Source: Bagarius yarrelli (lineage: Eukaryota > Chordata > Actinopteri > Siluriformes > Sisoridae). From it: 64,000 nt of DNA. Both the position numbers and the translations under genes were made by a program. Under the pieces are notes generated by a model. That model saw nothing but the letters and a program-made list of their open reading frames with translations, made no database searches and was not told the origin of the DNA. The stretch lies in the NCBI GenBank assembly GCA_005784505.1, contig VCAZ01000022.1:2740195-2804194 (forward strand). The letters are read 5' to 3'. Positions 45,257 to 58,589 of this stretch are shown in pieces. Numbering within the stretch: the stretch's first letter is position 1; every line of letters begins with the position of its first letter.

Positions 45257-47029
45257 GTTGTCATTTCTCCGCTATGTTCTTGTTCTGATCGCTGTAAATG
45301 TAAATTAATGTCTTTAAATTGATTTAACTGTTAAATTAATGGGGGGGGGGGGGTAACCCGGAAACAGTTTGAGTCCTTAATACTGTAAGGAATATATGAT
45401 GTAATTATTCAAATGAGAAAGCAAAATTCACTGATTTTAGGAGATTTAATAGGTTAGTGGACGCTAAAGTGTTAAACTTTTTGATTGGACAGAGGGCTGA
45501 AGTGCGGGAGATAGAGCAAGAGAGAGGGGGTGGAACCAGAGGACCAAAATTCCACTAAAACAAGGTGACAATCTTCTAACAATATGCCAGGATCTGCGGC
45601 CAACTTGTGTCCCATCCAGCCTATATTCCCACCTAAGACAGCATTCCTGGGTTCGTCTCTGAATACCTTTAAGCAGTTACTACAGAATAAATGTGTAAAT
45701 ATTTTACTCTTAGTATTGTCTACTGCTTTCATTTGGTTTTTAAATGGGTTGGACCAGGTTGTTTATATTAATGTCTGTATTTTAATTATATTTGTAATAC
45801 CGGCACAAAAATAACTTTATAATAGCAGTGACTTGACAGTAAAAATTCCAGAAATATTAAAAGCTGATATTGCATAATGTCTGCTTGAATGAATACCCAG
45901 TGGGGCAAAAGGAGAATGTAGACAACTTCCCATGAGCAGAGAAACAGGAAATTTCATGGCCAGAAAGATCTATGGGGTGTGGTGACAGAAAGAATGGAGG
46001 ATTTTGTCCTAACTTCTAAAAAAAAAACAAACACTCCAGTTGTCGTCAGGTATACTCGATGAAGATTTCGGTTTCTTGAACAGATTTTTTTATCCAGAAA
46101 TGTATATTCCAACCTAGAAACCATACCAATAAAAAAAAAAATCCATCTTTTTTAGATTTAAATGCTCTATTCGAAATAAATCCACCGGCGTCGAACTCTT
46201 TAATCGTCAACCAATACACTAGGAAGCCTTACTGATGCAAACACGAACAATTTCAGGTTATAATTTGCATACAAACCAGTGTCAGTCCAACCCCCTGACT
46301 TTGTCTCAAACTGTGACCTCAACTTTTTCTAAACCGGATTGTGATGCTGTGTAATAGCTTCCCTGAGACACAGCTTGCTGTTTGTATTCATTAGTACCAC
46401 ATTCTGTTTTGAATGCTATGAACACAAAGCAAGTTATTCACAAAGATGGCCTCTACAGTCCACTCCGTTTAACCAGCTGAATTTGGCTTGTAAAAAAAAA
46501 AATATTCAAAACATATTCGCTTAAAGATTTGCATGTGATTGTACTGAAGGTTATCTTGTTAATATTCAAAAAAGTATATGGGAGTATCATATATTTGGGA
46601 TATACCGTGTGTGCTTAAAAGCTTTTTCATTTATAAAATAAGTTCTATTATGGGTTAGTAGGGATTCATGATTTTTATGATGCATTATTTCATTTTATTT
46701 CCAAATAGTTATTTTTTATAAGTTAATAAAATGACATGCAGTGTCATAGTTGGTAGTGACATTTGAATGCCCTTATTTTACCCCAATATAATAAATAATA
46801 TACATGGGTGGCCATGTTTAAATGGCATAAAGCATGCTGTGAGGACCTAAGGGAAAAAACCCTTTCTTTCCCTCTCAATAGGAAACCCAAAGGGCTTTGC
46901 AACAAAACCACAATTACTGAATTACTTTCATAGAAAGACTATTTTGGTAAAACTGGGCACAAAAATAGGGTCTTGACAGCAAATAAAATCTTAATGTGTA
47001 TTTCTTATGCAACACAATTTATTCATTTA

Positions 47030-47345
47030 TTTTAATTCAATCCATTTTTGTTTGTATAGCGCTATTAACAGTAGACATTGTCTCAAAGCACCTTTACACA
47101 GTGCAGTAGGAATGAAAAAGTGTAAGTTGGTCCCTAATGAGTAAGCTGGTTGCAACTGAAGCAAGTAAAAAACTCCTTTAGATGCAATAAGAAGAAAACC
47201 TTGAGAGGAACCAGACTCGATAGGGAACCCATCCTTATCTGGGTCACACAGAATGTTCATTTATTACAGCTAAACAAATGCTGAGGTGTGCAGTGATGGT
47301 GTCAAATGCAGCCATGGGTCAGTGGAGCAGAGCGAGTCCCAATCC
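47030..47345. repeat. Dispersed repeat family C, copy 2
   Basis: ttgtatagcgctattaacag, gtctcaaagcacctttacac, accttgagaggaaccagact and agggaacccatccttatctg. Longer than copy 1, continuing through ggtgtgcagtgatggtgtca. Confidence 0.6.
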
Positions 47346-47444
47346 ATCTTTGAAGCTCCTGGATGGTTCCGTACTCAGCAGGAAACTGGTACCTGAGGGG
47401 CATGTCTAACCTGAGAGAGAGAGACACACGGACAATTAGGACTT

Positions 47445-47691
47445 TTATAGGACGTCTTTCGTATGCTGTAGCATTAAGTTTTCACTTCAGAGGCCCAAAA
47501 TATTGTTTCAGCATGGCAATAACCCTGTGCAAAAGACCCAGATCTCCATAAATACATGGTGGTGTTGTTGTTGGATTAACTTGAGCCTGAACTCACCAAC
47601 ACTATTGTAGCTAAATAGGCAAATTTCCAAAAGACACACTTCAAAATCCAGTGGAAAGCATGTGTGGAGATTGTTATTACGGTAAGACTGA
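47445..47691. pseudogene. Tc1-like transposase relic with apparent internal inversion
   Basis: From about 47,497 the plus strand reads like the transposase region with cagcatggcaataaccctgt (QHDNAPVH-like), gatctccataaatacatgg and gacacacttcaaaatccagt. The 50 bp before it (gtatgctgtagcattaag, then ttcacttcagaggccc) match the preceding part of the same gene in antisense orientation. Frames are broken throughout. Same family as the fragment at 38,800. Confidence 0.55.
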
Positions 47692-49153
47692 GACTAAATC
47701 TGGAATAGGATGAAAAAAAGTCTATAAGGCATGTAAGCCATGAAAGAGAAAAAAATTAGACCAGGTCAAAACTGCACTGGGTCGGTGTGTGTAGGCTGGA
47801 CACCCTGGTGTAGGGCAAATTGGGAATTGAAACCTGAGCGGTAAATATTTTTGGAACACTCGGTGCTCTAACAGAACCTGGATACAAAGAGGTCACAAAG
47901 TGGTTTAGGAGCTGATCAGTAAAGCAGGTCACTGAATCAAAAAATAATAATAAAACCTTACTGAGCACAGCCTTCACAATGCTCAGAACAAAAGCCTAAT
48001 AAACAAGATGAATGTTCAACACGGCCTTCCAAAGGATCACATCCTAGCACAGCAATTTTATACAGTGTTGGAAAGAGGCATGTGGAAATACTCAAGGTAT
48101 TCTGTTATGTTTGTGTGACCAACTGAAGCTCTTGCATTTCTTTTCTGAAACACATGATGAAACGTTGCAGAAGAAACATATAATCTTAAAGAAAAGAGGA
48201 AAGTGTGAACATTACCACAGGATTCCACTTTCAGCCGTTTTGAAAGGACTACTCAACTTCCGGCGACTGCTTTGGTGCAATAGCAGGGCAGTGAAGCCCG
48301 TGTCTAACAGTTTGTGTAAAAGAGAAACAGAACATCATAATGTTAGTACATACTAACACTGTGGGATAAAATCATCAAATGCAATGATGGGATTTGTACC
48401 CTGTACTGAACCTTCCTTTTTTGTTATCCGAGTGTCCAGTAAATGAAAGCCTACTGTAGAAGGATAACCTTTCTAATATTAGACAACACGTGTCTTACCC
48501 TTCTTTTTAAATGTACTCGGATGTGAGTCATGACAAGAAGATTCTCAGCTTAATACTTTATATAGTCAACAAAACATGTGGTCTGATATTGTGATTATAT
48601 TAATAATTCCTGTAGAATAATAATAGGTCTGCAAAATCTTCAAACAAGATCTTTCTAGGTGACAAATCATCATTTATATAAACGTTAATATTTTTCTATG
48701 TCATATTAATAAAGCCTTGTGAACTAAAATCTAGACTCATTACACTTAGACGTGCCTTGATTCCCTTTGCCAAACAGCTCTAGTTAAAATTTGATTTTAC
48801 TTAGCTTTAATCGGAATTTTATTAATTTGGCACTCGCAAAACGAATATAGGTTTATTACTGACTATATTTTTTATTAATATTAGCTTTAAAAGGTGTAAT
48901 TGGACGAGCAGTTCGTTTTTTTATAACCGGTCCCCGTGTGCAGCAGAGTTGAATAACAGTTAACAGCTCTTCCTAAATCAACTTTTATTATAAAAATAGT
49001 GAATATTCTAGTTATTTAAGCGCTGTGCTTTGCAAAAAAAAAAAAAAAAATCTTCTCTGTATCCCCATGACATCTTTTATATAAAGCCAAAGGTTAATAC
49101 TTGAAGTGCAGGTTGACTGACTTCTGGCTCATCACTTGATTATAGAGATCCAA

Positions 49154-49248
49154 TTTCATTCATTTCTTTTCTATACCTGCTTATTTCCTAATTCTGGGTC
49201 CCGCGGTTCTGCTTATCTCGGTCTCTGAAAAGGCAAAAAGGCAGGAGG
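49154..49248 (-). repeat. SINE family B, 3' fragment
   Basis: ttctatacctgcttatttcc, then taattctgggtcccgcggtt and aaaggcaggaggtc. Truncated after the agactcc region. Confidence 0.6.
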
Positions 49249-50276
49249 TCGCCTGAACTTTTGATTCAGAATTAATAATAACTATGTGTATAAATCAAAT
49301 ATTTCTTTAATGCTCGGTACACTTAACGATTCAACCCTATCTTTCACCCAAACAAGGTTTTTTTGTCTGCTCAACTCCCCAGTTGTTTGTTGCAGAATAG
49401 ACGTTTAGTATTCTTAGTACTTTTCTCTCACCGGAGGCCGCATCAGTGCTGCGCCGCCCCCTCTCTTGTTTGCTTTGGCAGTATAAATAGCACTTAAGAG
49501 CCATTAAGAAACATTAGTTTTTAAGAGAAAATTCTGAGCTAAACCCATTATTAAATTTATTATTAAACAGCCTTTGTTTTGTACATGACATTCCTTAATA
49601 CTTAAAGCTGATCAATTTTTTTTCAGATACATATTGAAACTTTTCGAAAAAAAATTTCCATTTATGGTTAAATAAACAAACTATTAATATACTGGTTTTG
49701 ATACCTATATATATTTAGTTAAAGAAAACATTTCTTCGGGCTACTCAATCAGATCGCAATCGTCACCATGTGGTTTCTATTTTTATAAAACAGACTTTGA
49801 CTGAATTATTTTTCTTTATCTTTTTGAGCCGTTGGGTCCACTTTCTGAGTCACCAAAATGCAGCTCCAGCAGTTATCTTACACTGGAATTTTCCAAGTCG
49901 TTGGAAATAATTTTGCCTGCCTTGAACTTGAAAAATGTACTATCCAATTTAATGTAACAGTATCAAGTCAGTCTTTTGACAGTTCTTTTTTATTCAGAGA
50001 CTTCTCCGCCATGTGGATGTCTACAAATTGCCTTATATCTTTAGAGCTATACGGCCAACAGTTTGTGTATATCTTACCAGCACACCTACATAAGTGTTTT
50101 TTTCCCTCATTCTGTTTGCCACAAAGTACCTCTGTGTGCGTTATGGTTGGTGTGGAAGAACCCGAGTGTCCTGCACAAAGCTCTGAACCTGACCCCACTC
50201 ATCTTCTGGAAAAATCTGACCTGTGTGTATGAAAGTGTTTGGAGAAGAACAGAGGTGCATGATAGCCGATACTTAA

Positions 50277-50281
50277 TTTTT

Positions 50282-50312
<31 letters not shown>

Positions 50313-50314
50313 GG
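50277..50314. repeat. Poly-T followed directly by poly-G
   Basis: A run of about 15 T is joined to a run of about 22 G. The G run could form intramolecular quadruplexes. Confidence 0.9.
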
Positions 50315-53289
50315 CAACCACACAAATAAGATGTTTTTTTCCTTTAAACAGATTTTGGTTAGGACAAAATATTAACGTCAATAGAATTAATTATTATTAT
50401 AACAATTATGTCAATAGAAGGACGAGCAGATTAGTAAAACTAATTAGGTTTTTTTGGACAATAACCCAACACATGGATTGCATTTGTCTTCATTTCTGAG
50501 TCATTTTGGATAAGAGCCTATGCCGAATATCGTTTCGTGAGCTGAACGCCCTGGACCTCTATTCCTTGTTTGTTACTGCAGTTCAAGTTACTGGAACAAT
50601 AAACTGGAAAACAAGTCATTCTGGCTATGTGACCGTCTATTTAAATGTGCTTTTTCTTGTTGCTTTAAAAAGTCCATCACTTTTACTTGAACAGTTTTGT
50701 TAAGCATAAAATCAGTTGTGACTCACATGTTGTCACTGCCCGTGTAACGAAATACCTTTAACTAATAACCGAGAACACTGAAAACAATAGTTACAATCGT
50801 CATGAATGTCCTTTAAACATTTTTGATCAGTAAGTCAGATTCAGCAGCGCAATGCAAAAACCATGCAATTACAGCCTAATGTCTATTTAATTTTCTATGT
50901 TAAACATTAATCTGTGCGAAAAAATCTGTTATTTTTACTCTTAGTTATAGAGTTGTGTTTTTTTGCTAGAAATTTTCTCTGATTGTATACAAAACAGTGC
51001 AGCGAACATCTTGACCTGTATAACTGCATCATTTTTTGCTATGTGCTTCTGCCACATGCCACACTGGCTGATTAGGTGACTGCAAAAAAGAGCAAGTGCA
51101 CAAATATTCCTGTTCAAGTGAACAGCGAGAATATAGCTACAACGACAAGCGCCGAACGTTTGATTACAGATAGCAGACAGACCACATTACGAACCATTAC
51201 ACAGCAAGCAGCATTTCTGTGGAAATTAATAAAATCAATAAAAAAGGATGGATGGAAAAGGAGAGGAAACCTCCTTTTTTTTAACACAAATGTGCAATAA
51301 ACAAGACGCATCCATGTAACAATCATGTTTCAAGGGGTTGCATAATGAATCAGTGTACACAGTGGCTGTTCGTACAGTATTTAGAATATATCGGAGAAAA
51401 GACAAGCACAAACAAAAGTTGTGGGGCAACAAATTTTCCCCGCTGCGCCCAAGTGCCATCTCAATAACAACAAGAACATCCCAGAGCTCCACCACTACCT
51501 CCACCTGTTTGTTCATGCAAAACACAAAGCAGCAGTGAATACAGAGGAAAGACACTGCTGCCAACACACATCTCCGAATCCACTTCCTCACCTACTGCTC
51601 CTGGTGTCCAGAAAGCAGATAAATATGTTTCCATGTTGTGGCTTTTTGATTAACAGTGTTTTCTAACACTCCAGTCATGTCACCACTCAACCCAAGTGTC
51701 TCTGTTGACAGTAATGAGAAACAATGGATGATCTTAATAAAAAGACATCAACAGATGACAGAAACTGTCATTCCAGAGGACACAAGGGCTTCTGTGGGGA
51801 AACAGATGGCCAGTTTGGACAGAGCTGGAGTTACTTTAGGACTTTTTAGATGAACCATAAGAGTTAGTGGAGAGTTATCAGGTGAAGAAAAAACATTATG
51901 TTTTTATAACAATGGCATGATTTTACAGGTCATTTCTTGCTTTGGATATTAAAATTGCATTTTTGCTTTGCCGCCTTATTAAAAATGTTTTCTGCTCGAG
52001 CTTTGTGAAAATCTTCTAGTGAACCATTCATCAGTGGCACCGTGCAGAATGCACATAAGGAAAATTCTGTTCTCCGTGTTTGTTTTCTCTCCTTACACAC
52101 ACACACACACACACTAACACACTTCCATGAACAATTTCACCATTATGAATAAGATTAGCAGGGGTCTCCGGGGGAATATTCTCAAGCCTAACTACTCAGA
52201 CCTTAATGGATTCCCCACCTCTCAACGTCTAAAAGCATTCCTCTTCATCCTTCCTGATTAGAGCACACTGTGTTGTCTGGGCCTCGCAAACAAAAAATAT
52301 TCATCTTCCTCTTTTCACAATGCACCAAAAATAAATTTCCTTTTTCTTTACATTTTGTGACAGACGGCCCTTAAGGATGAACCACCGCTGATACCTTAAT
52401 GGTTTATAAGTTATATACATAATTTTAAAAAAAGGGAAAGCAGCCAATGTTTTAACAGCAGGGCAGTGTGGGTAATCAGGAAAAACAAGCACACTTGACA
52501 CATAAGTAGAAACTCTGACAAATTACCGTGCACTGTTTGGAAACTTAAGAAGCTCCTTGTCAAACAGTTCTTTTTTTTCCCCAGGTGAAGCAATAAACTA
52601 GAGAAACATGGTGCATTGCAGTGAACTATGAAATACAGCACATCTAATATTACTCAAGGCCCAGTTAACTGTGTGACATCTGGAAAATAGCTGGCTGAAA
52701 ACCAGCTAAACTGTTGACAGATGCGGTATAATGGCACTGTGACTGACGTTTGATTCACTATTTAAATTTACTAGAACCCAAACAAATAGGCTCAAATGAC
52801 GCAAATAAGTATTTTTCACATACACCTCCAGTACAATAGTACTGTTTTATAATAAAAAAGTATAACCCGAAAAGGAGACACCAACAGATTGCCAGGAGAC
52901 GATTGATCAGTCTCAATGGTACTCAGACACTTTATGATGCAAAGCATGTAAGCAGCAACTGAAATGGTATTTTGTGACCAGTGATAATTAATACAATCAT
53001 TGCCTAAAATCTATTGTAAGCACAGGGTTACAGGAAATCTGGAGCCTACTCTGGGAACAAGGTGGGGTCATCCTATTCCTGCCACACAATAAGTTAGCAA
53101 TGCCAGCCAGTCTACATGGTTTGTCTTGGGACACATGTATACACCAACATGCTTCCAGCTCCAAGATGGTACACAGTAAAGATGTTAATCCTTTTTAAAA
53201 AGACTGAAGCTAAACTCCATTAGTATTTGATGCCGTTACAAGCAAAACAGGGAAGTTCAGACTTAGTTCCATGACTATGTTCCGTACAG

Positions 53290-53522
53290 CGTGATGTTCT
53301 GTTCTCTATTGTCTTTTTTGCACGTTTTTTTTGTAATGTTTGTTGCACTGTCGGCACACATGCACTTTGTTTGTTCTGTTCAGTGGCTCGCTGTTGTTTG
53401 TTGTGTGTGCAATTCTGTGTTTTTGTGTAGCACCATGGGGTCCTGGAGAAACGTCATTTCATTTTACGGTGTGCTTCATCTGCTATGCTGACAATGACAA
53501 TAAAGCTTCCTAAACTTAAACT
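53290..53522 (+). repeat. Dispersed repeat ending in acaataaagcttcct
   Basis: ggggtcctggagaaacgtca followed by tttcattttacggtgtgc and gacaatgacaataaagcttc is a 3' end seen repeatedly in fish genomes, probably of a retrotransposon. A 66-codon open frame across it has no homology I recognise. Confidence 0.45.
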
Positions 53523-55605
53523 TGAGTTATAGTAAGGGAAAAAATATATAATATATATATATATAAATATAAATATATATCTAAATAAAATTGTATTTAA
53601 TTATACATTCACTCACTGATCATTTTAAGGGTAAGTTTATTCTAACAGAACAACAACAAACACATTAAAAAAAATACATTGAACTTTAAATAAAGTGAAA
53701 TAAGTATTTTATCCCCTATAAATCAGCAAGATTTTTGGCATCCAGGTTGTTTTTAAAACAGGTGAATGAGCTGAGGTTATAAGCACTCCCTAATCTCAGC
53801 TCTCTTTTTTATAAATTAAGGACAATTTAATTTTTAACCATGTATAGAAACATTCGAAGTTGTAAAATATCCAGGTTAAATTGGTTGCCCATCTTTAAAT
53901 AAAACAAAAAAGGGTCTTTTAAAGAAAGCCTCTATAACACTGATGATATTTCTTTATTAATAATGTTTGTTGTTTTGTGTAGCAGCACATGCTAAAATGC
54001 TCTGAATGTGGTCGTCCCATTGTCCCTGCAAATAGCAATCCAAAAAAAAGTCATGCATGAACGTCCACGGACTAGAAAACCAGGGACAAAATTACTACAA
54101 TACACCACACATCATTCACTGGTGTGAACCTGTTATAGTACAGTTAGTAACAGTACTACAGGAGTTAAATTTGGGTTTTCTGTAGACTCCAGCATGGAAG
54201 CACAACATTAATTCGGGTTTTGCACAACGCTACTTGAAGTCAGTTGTTAAGTTTGTTGCCTTTTGTCTGCCATTCTTGCTCTGTCTGCACAGCCTACATA
54301 ACTACACCGATGTCGTATCCTGTCTAAGCGTACAGAGTGCTCACAGTTATGCAAATCCGTATGTTGACAGGCTTATCATAGTAACCATTTTGATTGGATA
54401 AACATTACTTCTTTCATAAAATATATAAAATACACATACATTTAAAAAAGCACTTAATTGCTATCAGGATAACTTTTATCCCCAACACATCTGGATCCGA
54501 TTGGATGGATGGTACAGAAGATCCTGTGTTTGATTAGGGCTGAATTTAAACTCTGCAGGAAAGCAGGTCCTTAGGCACACGACTAAATCATCAAGAGCCT
54601 AAAAGAAACAATTACTTCACAGAATCCTGCTAAATTCTGCTAAACTGGGAATTCAGTGTGCTTGGAAGTAGGCGTACAATACAGGTTTCTGTTCCATTTT
54701 AGAGGAAAACAAGGACCGTAGCCATGTTTGGTCTGTTTAGTGATCTTTATTTTAAAATGCGGCTTTATTACCAAACAAAACCACTTATGGGTATATGGGT
54801 AATTACTTAGAGTCTTATAGGAATTTCGTGAAACATTATTTTTTTTAAAAAAGGACCAATTCTTTTAATTTCCTGAACTTTTTTTCAGATTTTAGGCCAA
54901 GAGCCAACATGTGACAGCATCACAACACCTCCACAAGGTCTGATTAATTTATACGTGCCAAATATGAGCACAGATATCCCAAAATCCAAATGAATTACAG
55001 ATGTATTTTTTGGTGGAAGTTTAAACAAAGAATCCTTTGCTCCAAGTCATCTTTTTCCACCAAAAATGCAAAAAAGGTGTCAATTTTTGTATAAAAAGCA
55101 GTCTATTTAAAACTGCTGGAGGAACTGCCTTTACTGTTAGTTCTTCCATTAAAAAAAAATCCACCTGGAGATGATTGGGTGATGAAATGGCACTTATTTT
55201 TATCCAGTTTTAGTTTGTCAAGCTGCTAAAAATAGTGCTGATTGGTTTCTAAAATTATTTTTTGCTGCTCAAATTTCCATTTGAATCCCTGCATCTTTTA
55301 AGGATTGCTTAAGAAACCGATTACGTGAAAGTGTTGGGGTTTTTTTCCCTCATTAAATGGCGTGTGTTCACAGGATAAAAGTAATACATGCAAGTGCATC
55401 TGTTTCTTCCCCTCTGGCTGGCTCTTAAACAGAGAATCACTTTCAAAGACACAAGATTAAACACTTTACTGTAGATTTTCTAGTCACCCATTACATTTTT
55501 GCTCAGAGATATATACATGTGTCTAATGATTTTTTTTTTTATTAGGAAGGACCTAAATGACTTACAGTATGCAGGATAGACCGTCATTAACAGAAGAAAA
55601 CAGGG

Positions 55606-55636
<31 letters not shown>

Positions 55637-55652
55637 ACACACACACACACAC
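55606..55652. repeat. Poly-A followed by (CA)n
   Basis: Roughly 29 A followed by about 9 CA units. It may be the eroded tail of an unrecognised retroposon. Confidence 0.85.
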
Positions 55653-56051
55653 CTCAGACTGAAAATATCCCACAATTAAAGAGGGTGATGCAAAAGTGGG
55701 CACAGAGCGCTACAGAGAAACCTTGGGTCAGTCTGGAATTGTGAGTGCAAATCTCGATGTTATGCAACAGTGCTAGTGTTTAATAGCTCCCAGTCCCCCT
55801 CGAGACTAGTCCTAGAGCAACAAGCACACAAACTGGGATTATCCAGGGGAAAAGAATGTAATTACTACAGTTACCATGAGTCATTGGATAATGAGTTCAA
55901 AGTGTCTCCGGTATGGAAAGCCAAAAAAAATATATAATCAGTAAAAATATATTGCAAATTTAGAGGTCAGACTAAAATGTCATTAGGAAGAGATTATGGT
56001 TATAGAACTATTTTAATTTTGCGTCACCAGTGCAGTGATGCATAACATAAT

Positions 56052-56205
56052 ACCGACGTTTATCCAGAACGTCTTACATATATCTCTTTTATAGAACTGA
56101 GCAATTCGGGGTTAAGGGCCTTGCCACAGTGGTGGCTTGGTGGTGCTGGGAGTCGAACCCCAATGATTCTGGTATCAGTCCAACACCTTATCCACCAATT
56201 TCCCC
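56052..56205 (-). repeat. SINE family A, reverse copy
   Basis: tttatccagaacgtcttaca, then gcaattcggggttaagggcc, ggtggtgctgggagtcgaac and caacaccttatccaccaatt. A 12-bp deletion removes the ctcaggggccca segment. Confidence 0.75.
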
Positions 56206-56863
56206 CTTTCGACAGTTATATATGAAAAGCCAAAAAGGTCATTATTCACCACTCCACAAGTGTCTTACTTTTATGACTGCATTGATTGATAGTACAGGGG
56301 ATTCGACAGAGCGTCCGTAAGACAAGTCCCTATTGAGTTCCCGTTTTTCTTATCTTTATAATAAAATCTCAGAACAGGAGAACTGTATCACCTCGGGTTA
56401 TACAGGCTATCCTAACATTACAATGATATGGTGTAGCTAAAGCTTAAGTCGTCACGCCAACAAATGCTGCACAAAATTAATTAAAATTACTGAGCAGTAA
56501 TTAATTTACTCAGAGTGATAGCTTCAAAGACCAACCCTGGACTAGAGCGAGTTTTATTACATTTCAGTAGAAACTAAACTACATGGGGTTTTTTTTAAGT
56601 CCTATTGTTTGTTTGCATAAATGGCAACACTTTACATTGAAACCCACAAATCTAAATTGAACTTCATATCTAATCAAAGTAAGAAACTTCATTTATTATC
56701 TCCTCCAGCCTCATCCCCAGTGTATGCTTGTAAATCAAATGCCAGGAAAAAGTAGGGTTTGTATTATTTCCAGATGTTAGTGAACAGCCATCGAAAAATG
56801 TATTTTATGCACCAATATGAATGACTGCTATGGAAAAAAATGATGCTTGATGGATGAAGTAAG

Positions 56864-57142
56864 TAAATAAGGTTCTGGACTAGTGATCAGAAGATAATAG
56901 GCTAAATCGTGATAGCTCAGTGGTTGGGGTGTTGGGCTGCTCCAGAGCAAGGCCCTTAATTGCTCATGTTGTACAGGATGAAATAAAAGAAATGTAAAGT
57001 CAGTAACTCTGGATAAGAGAATCTGCCAAAAAATGTAATAGGCAAAACCACAAACGTAAGGCCCTTAACCCTTAACTTACTGAATAGGTAAGACCAGCGT
57101 CATTGCTCTGAATAACCATTTCTGCCAAATACCAGAAAGGAA
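56864..57142 (+). repeat. Cluster of three forward SINE family A fragments
   Basis: A head fragment (ggactagtgatcagaagat), then gtgatagctcagtggttggg through ctctggataagagaatctgc, then a second tail (aggcccttaacccttaactt to atttctgccaaatacc). Probably nested or tandem insertions. Confidence 0.65.
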
Positions 57143-58085
57143 AATTGACTACTGTTTCTCCGATTGTTTTAATTCTTAGCAATCCTCAGTAACAGCATTT
57201 TTTCCCTGGTCATGGTGAGTTAAGTGCAATAGACAGGAGTTAGAATAACACCTAGAATTTACTACCTCAGTTCATTTATATAGCCAGTCTGCTTTGACAC
57301 GTTGATCCGAGATTTGGCAGCAGAAGTAGAACCCTGATTTTATATTATTTTGGAATATTTAAATGCTATTGTCACCGGATATATAAATCTTTGGTAAGTC
57401 TCTAATAAACAAAAGCCTAAATGTCCTTTTTTTTTTAAACCTTTTTTCCTGCACTTTATAATATCCAGATATCCAACAGTGACTTAAGTTTGGCATGATG
57501 AACATGGTGTGCATATTTTTATACATAAACATTTTACATAGCGCTGTGCTGTAAGCTGTAGAATATACACAGGACCTTATCAACACTTTAAGAATAAAGA
57601 AAAGAAAAAAAGCACAGATTTTTCCCCAAAAGACAAGTGAGCATATTTTTTTGTTATCTAAAAAGCAAATATAATAAGCATTCTTAACATTTTTTACTAA
57701 CAGATCACCAGGAAAATGCTTCTTGACTTTAATTTGTGACTGTGTTGATACCTTTTGTATTCTGGTATGTACCTTGTGCAATAAAAAAAAAAAAATACAG
57801 AAAGAGACTTACCGAGCAAGCTTAAGCAATAGATCACTAAAAAGGAGAAACTATAAAGTCCAAACAAACTGGTCTCATTTCTTCTGTTCTTTTGATGGAT
57901 TTCCTTCGAGGTGCCGTTGATCGCAATCGAACCCAAGTTTCATGTGTGGTGTTGTAAAAATGTCTGCAAATGCTTTATTTTTTGTTTAGCTATGACTTAT
58001 ACAATGTCAATGACTGTTTTGATAGTTTTAAAGGTTGATATAAGCTAACGGACACAGACATGCCCTAAATTTCCTGAAACCTTTA

Positions 58086-58200
58086 ACAAATCACATTTAC
58101 ACCCTTAGCCAGAGTGACTTTTGATCTCACTTATATAAATGTAAGCCCAGTAGCGGCATTTTGATGGGCCTGGAAATTAATTTTACGAATAGATTATAAC
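58086..58200 (-). repeat. Degenerate SINE family A copy
   Basis: tcacatttacacccttagcc, then agagtgacttttgatctcac and gggcctggaaattaatttta. It stands 400 bp upstream of the LINE. Confidence 0.5.
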
Positions 58201-58589
58201 TGCTTTTCTTCAGAAGCAACTTTGTCCTAACATGAACTTACTGTAGCTGCAACTATACGACAGAAACAGTACACCCAAATGTATACTTTGAAATATCCAT
58301 TGCGTCACTGTTCTAACCACTAACAGCAGCTCATCACATTCTGCAGCAAACTGTAAAACACAGTACGTTAAGAGAAAAGTGCAGTGCAAGTTAGATCAGC
58401 AGTCCAGGTAAGATGCATCAGCGACCAGGTTAATGCACTAATCTACAGCCAATAGAAAATATACTAAACAGCAATGAGGAGGGTTATATAAAGCCGCATC
58501 TCTAAGCGCGAGGTAAGATAATCATAATTAATAGGACAAATGATTAGTCTAGATTAGAGAGTATCAAAGTCGATTTTGATTTCCAGATT

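Larger units (their letters stand above)
43385..58589. other. Region upstream of ptger1, no recognised gene
   Basis: 15 kb. Supported content is the promoter candidate (44,940-45,010), microsatellites and the repeats listed. The longest open frames (49,858-50,232 plus; 57,359-57,781 minus) lack homology, domain signals or splice structure. The stretches 45,360-47,020, 47,700-49,150 and 50,330-53,280 hold nothing I can name. Confidence 0.6.

Noticed and set aside
49858..50232. 124-codon open frame
   Set aside because: No recognisable similarity or signal, and Cys/Ser/Phe-rich composition as expected of chance AT-rich translation. Left as unsupported.
57359..57781. 140-codon minus-strand open frame
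   Set aside because: Lys/Phe/Ile-rich translation of AT-rich DNA, without homology or promoter context.
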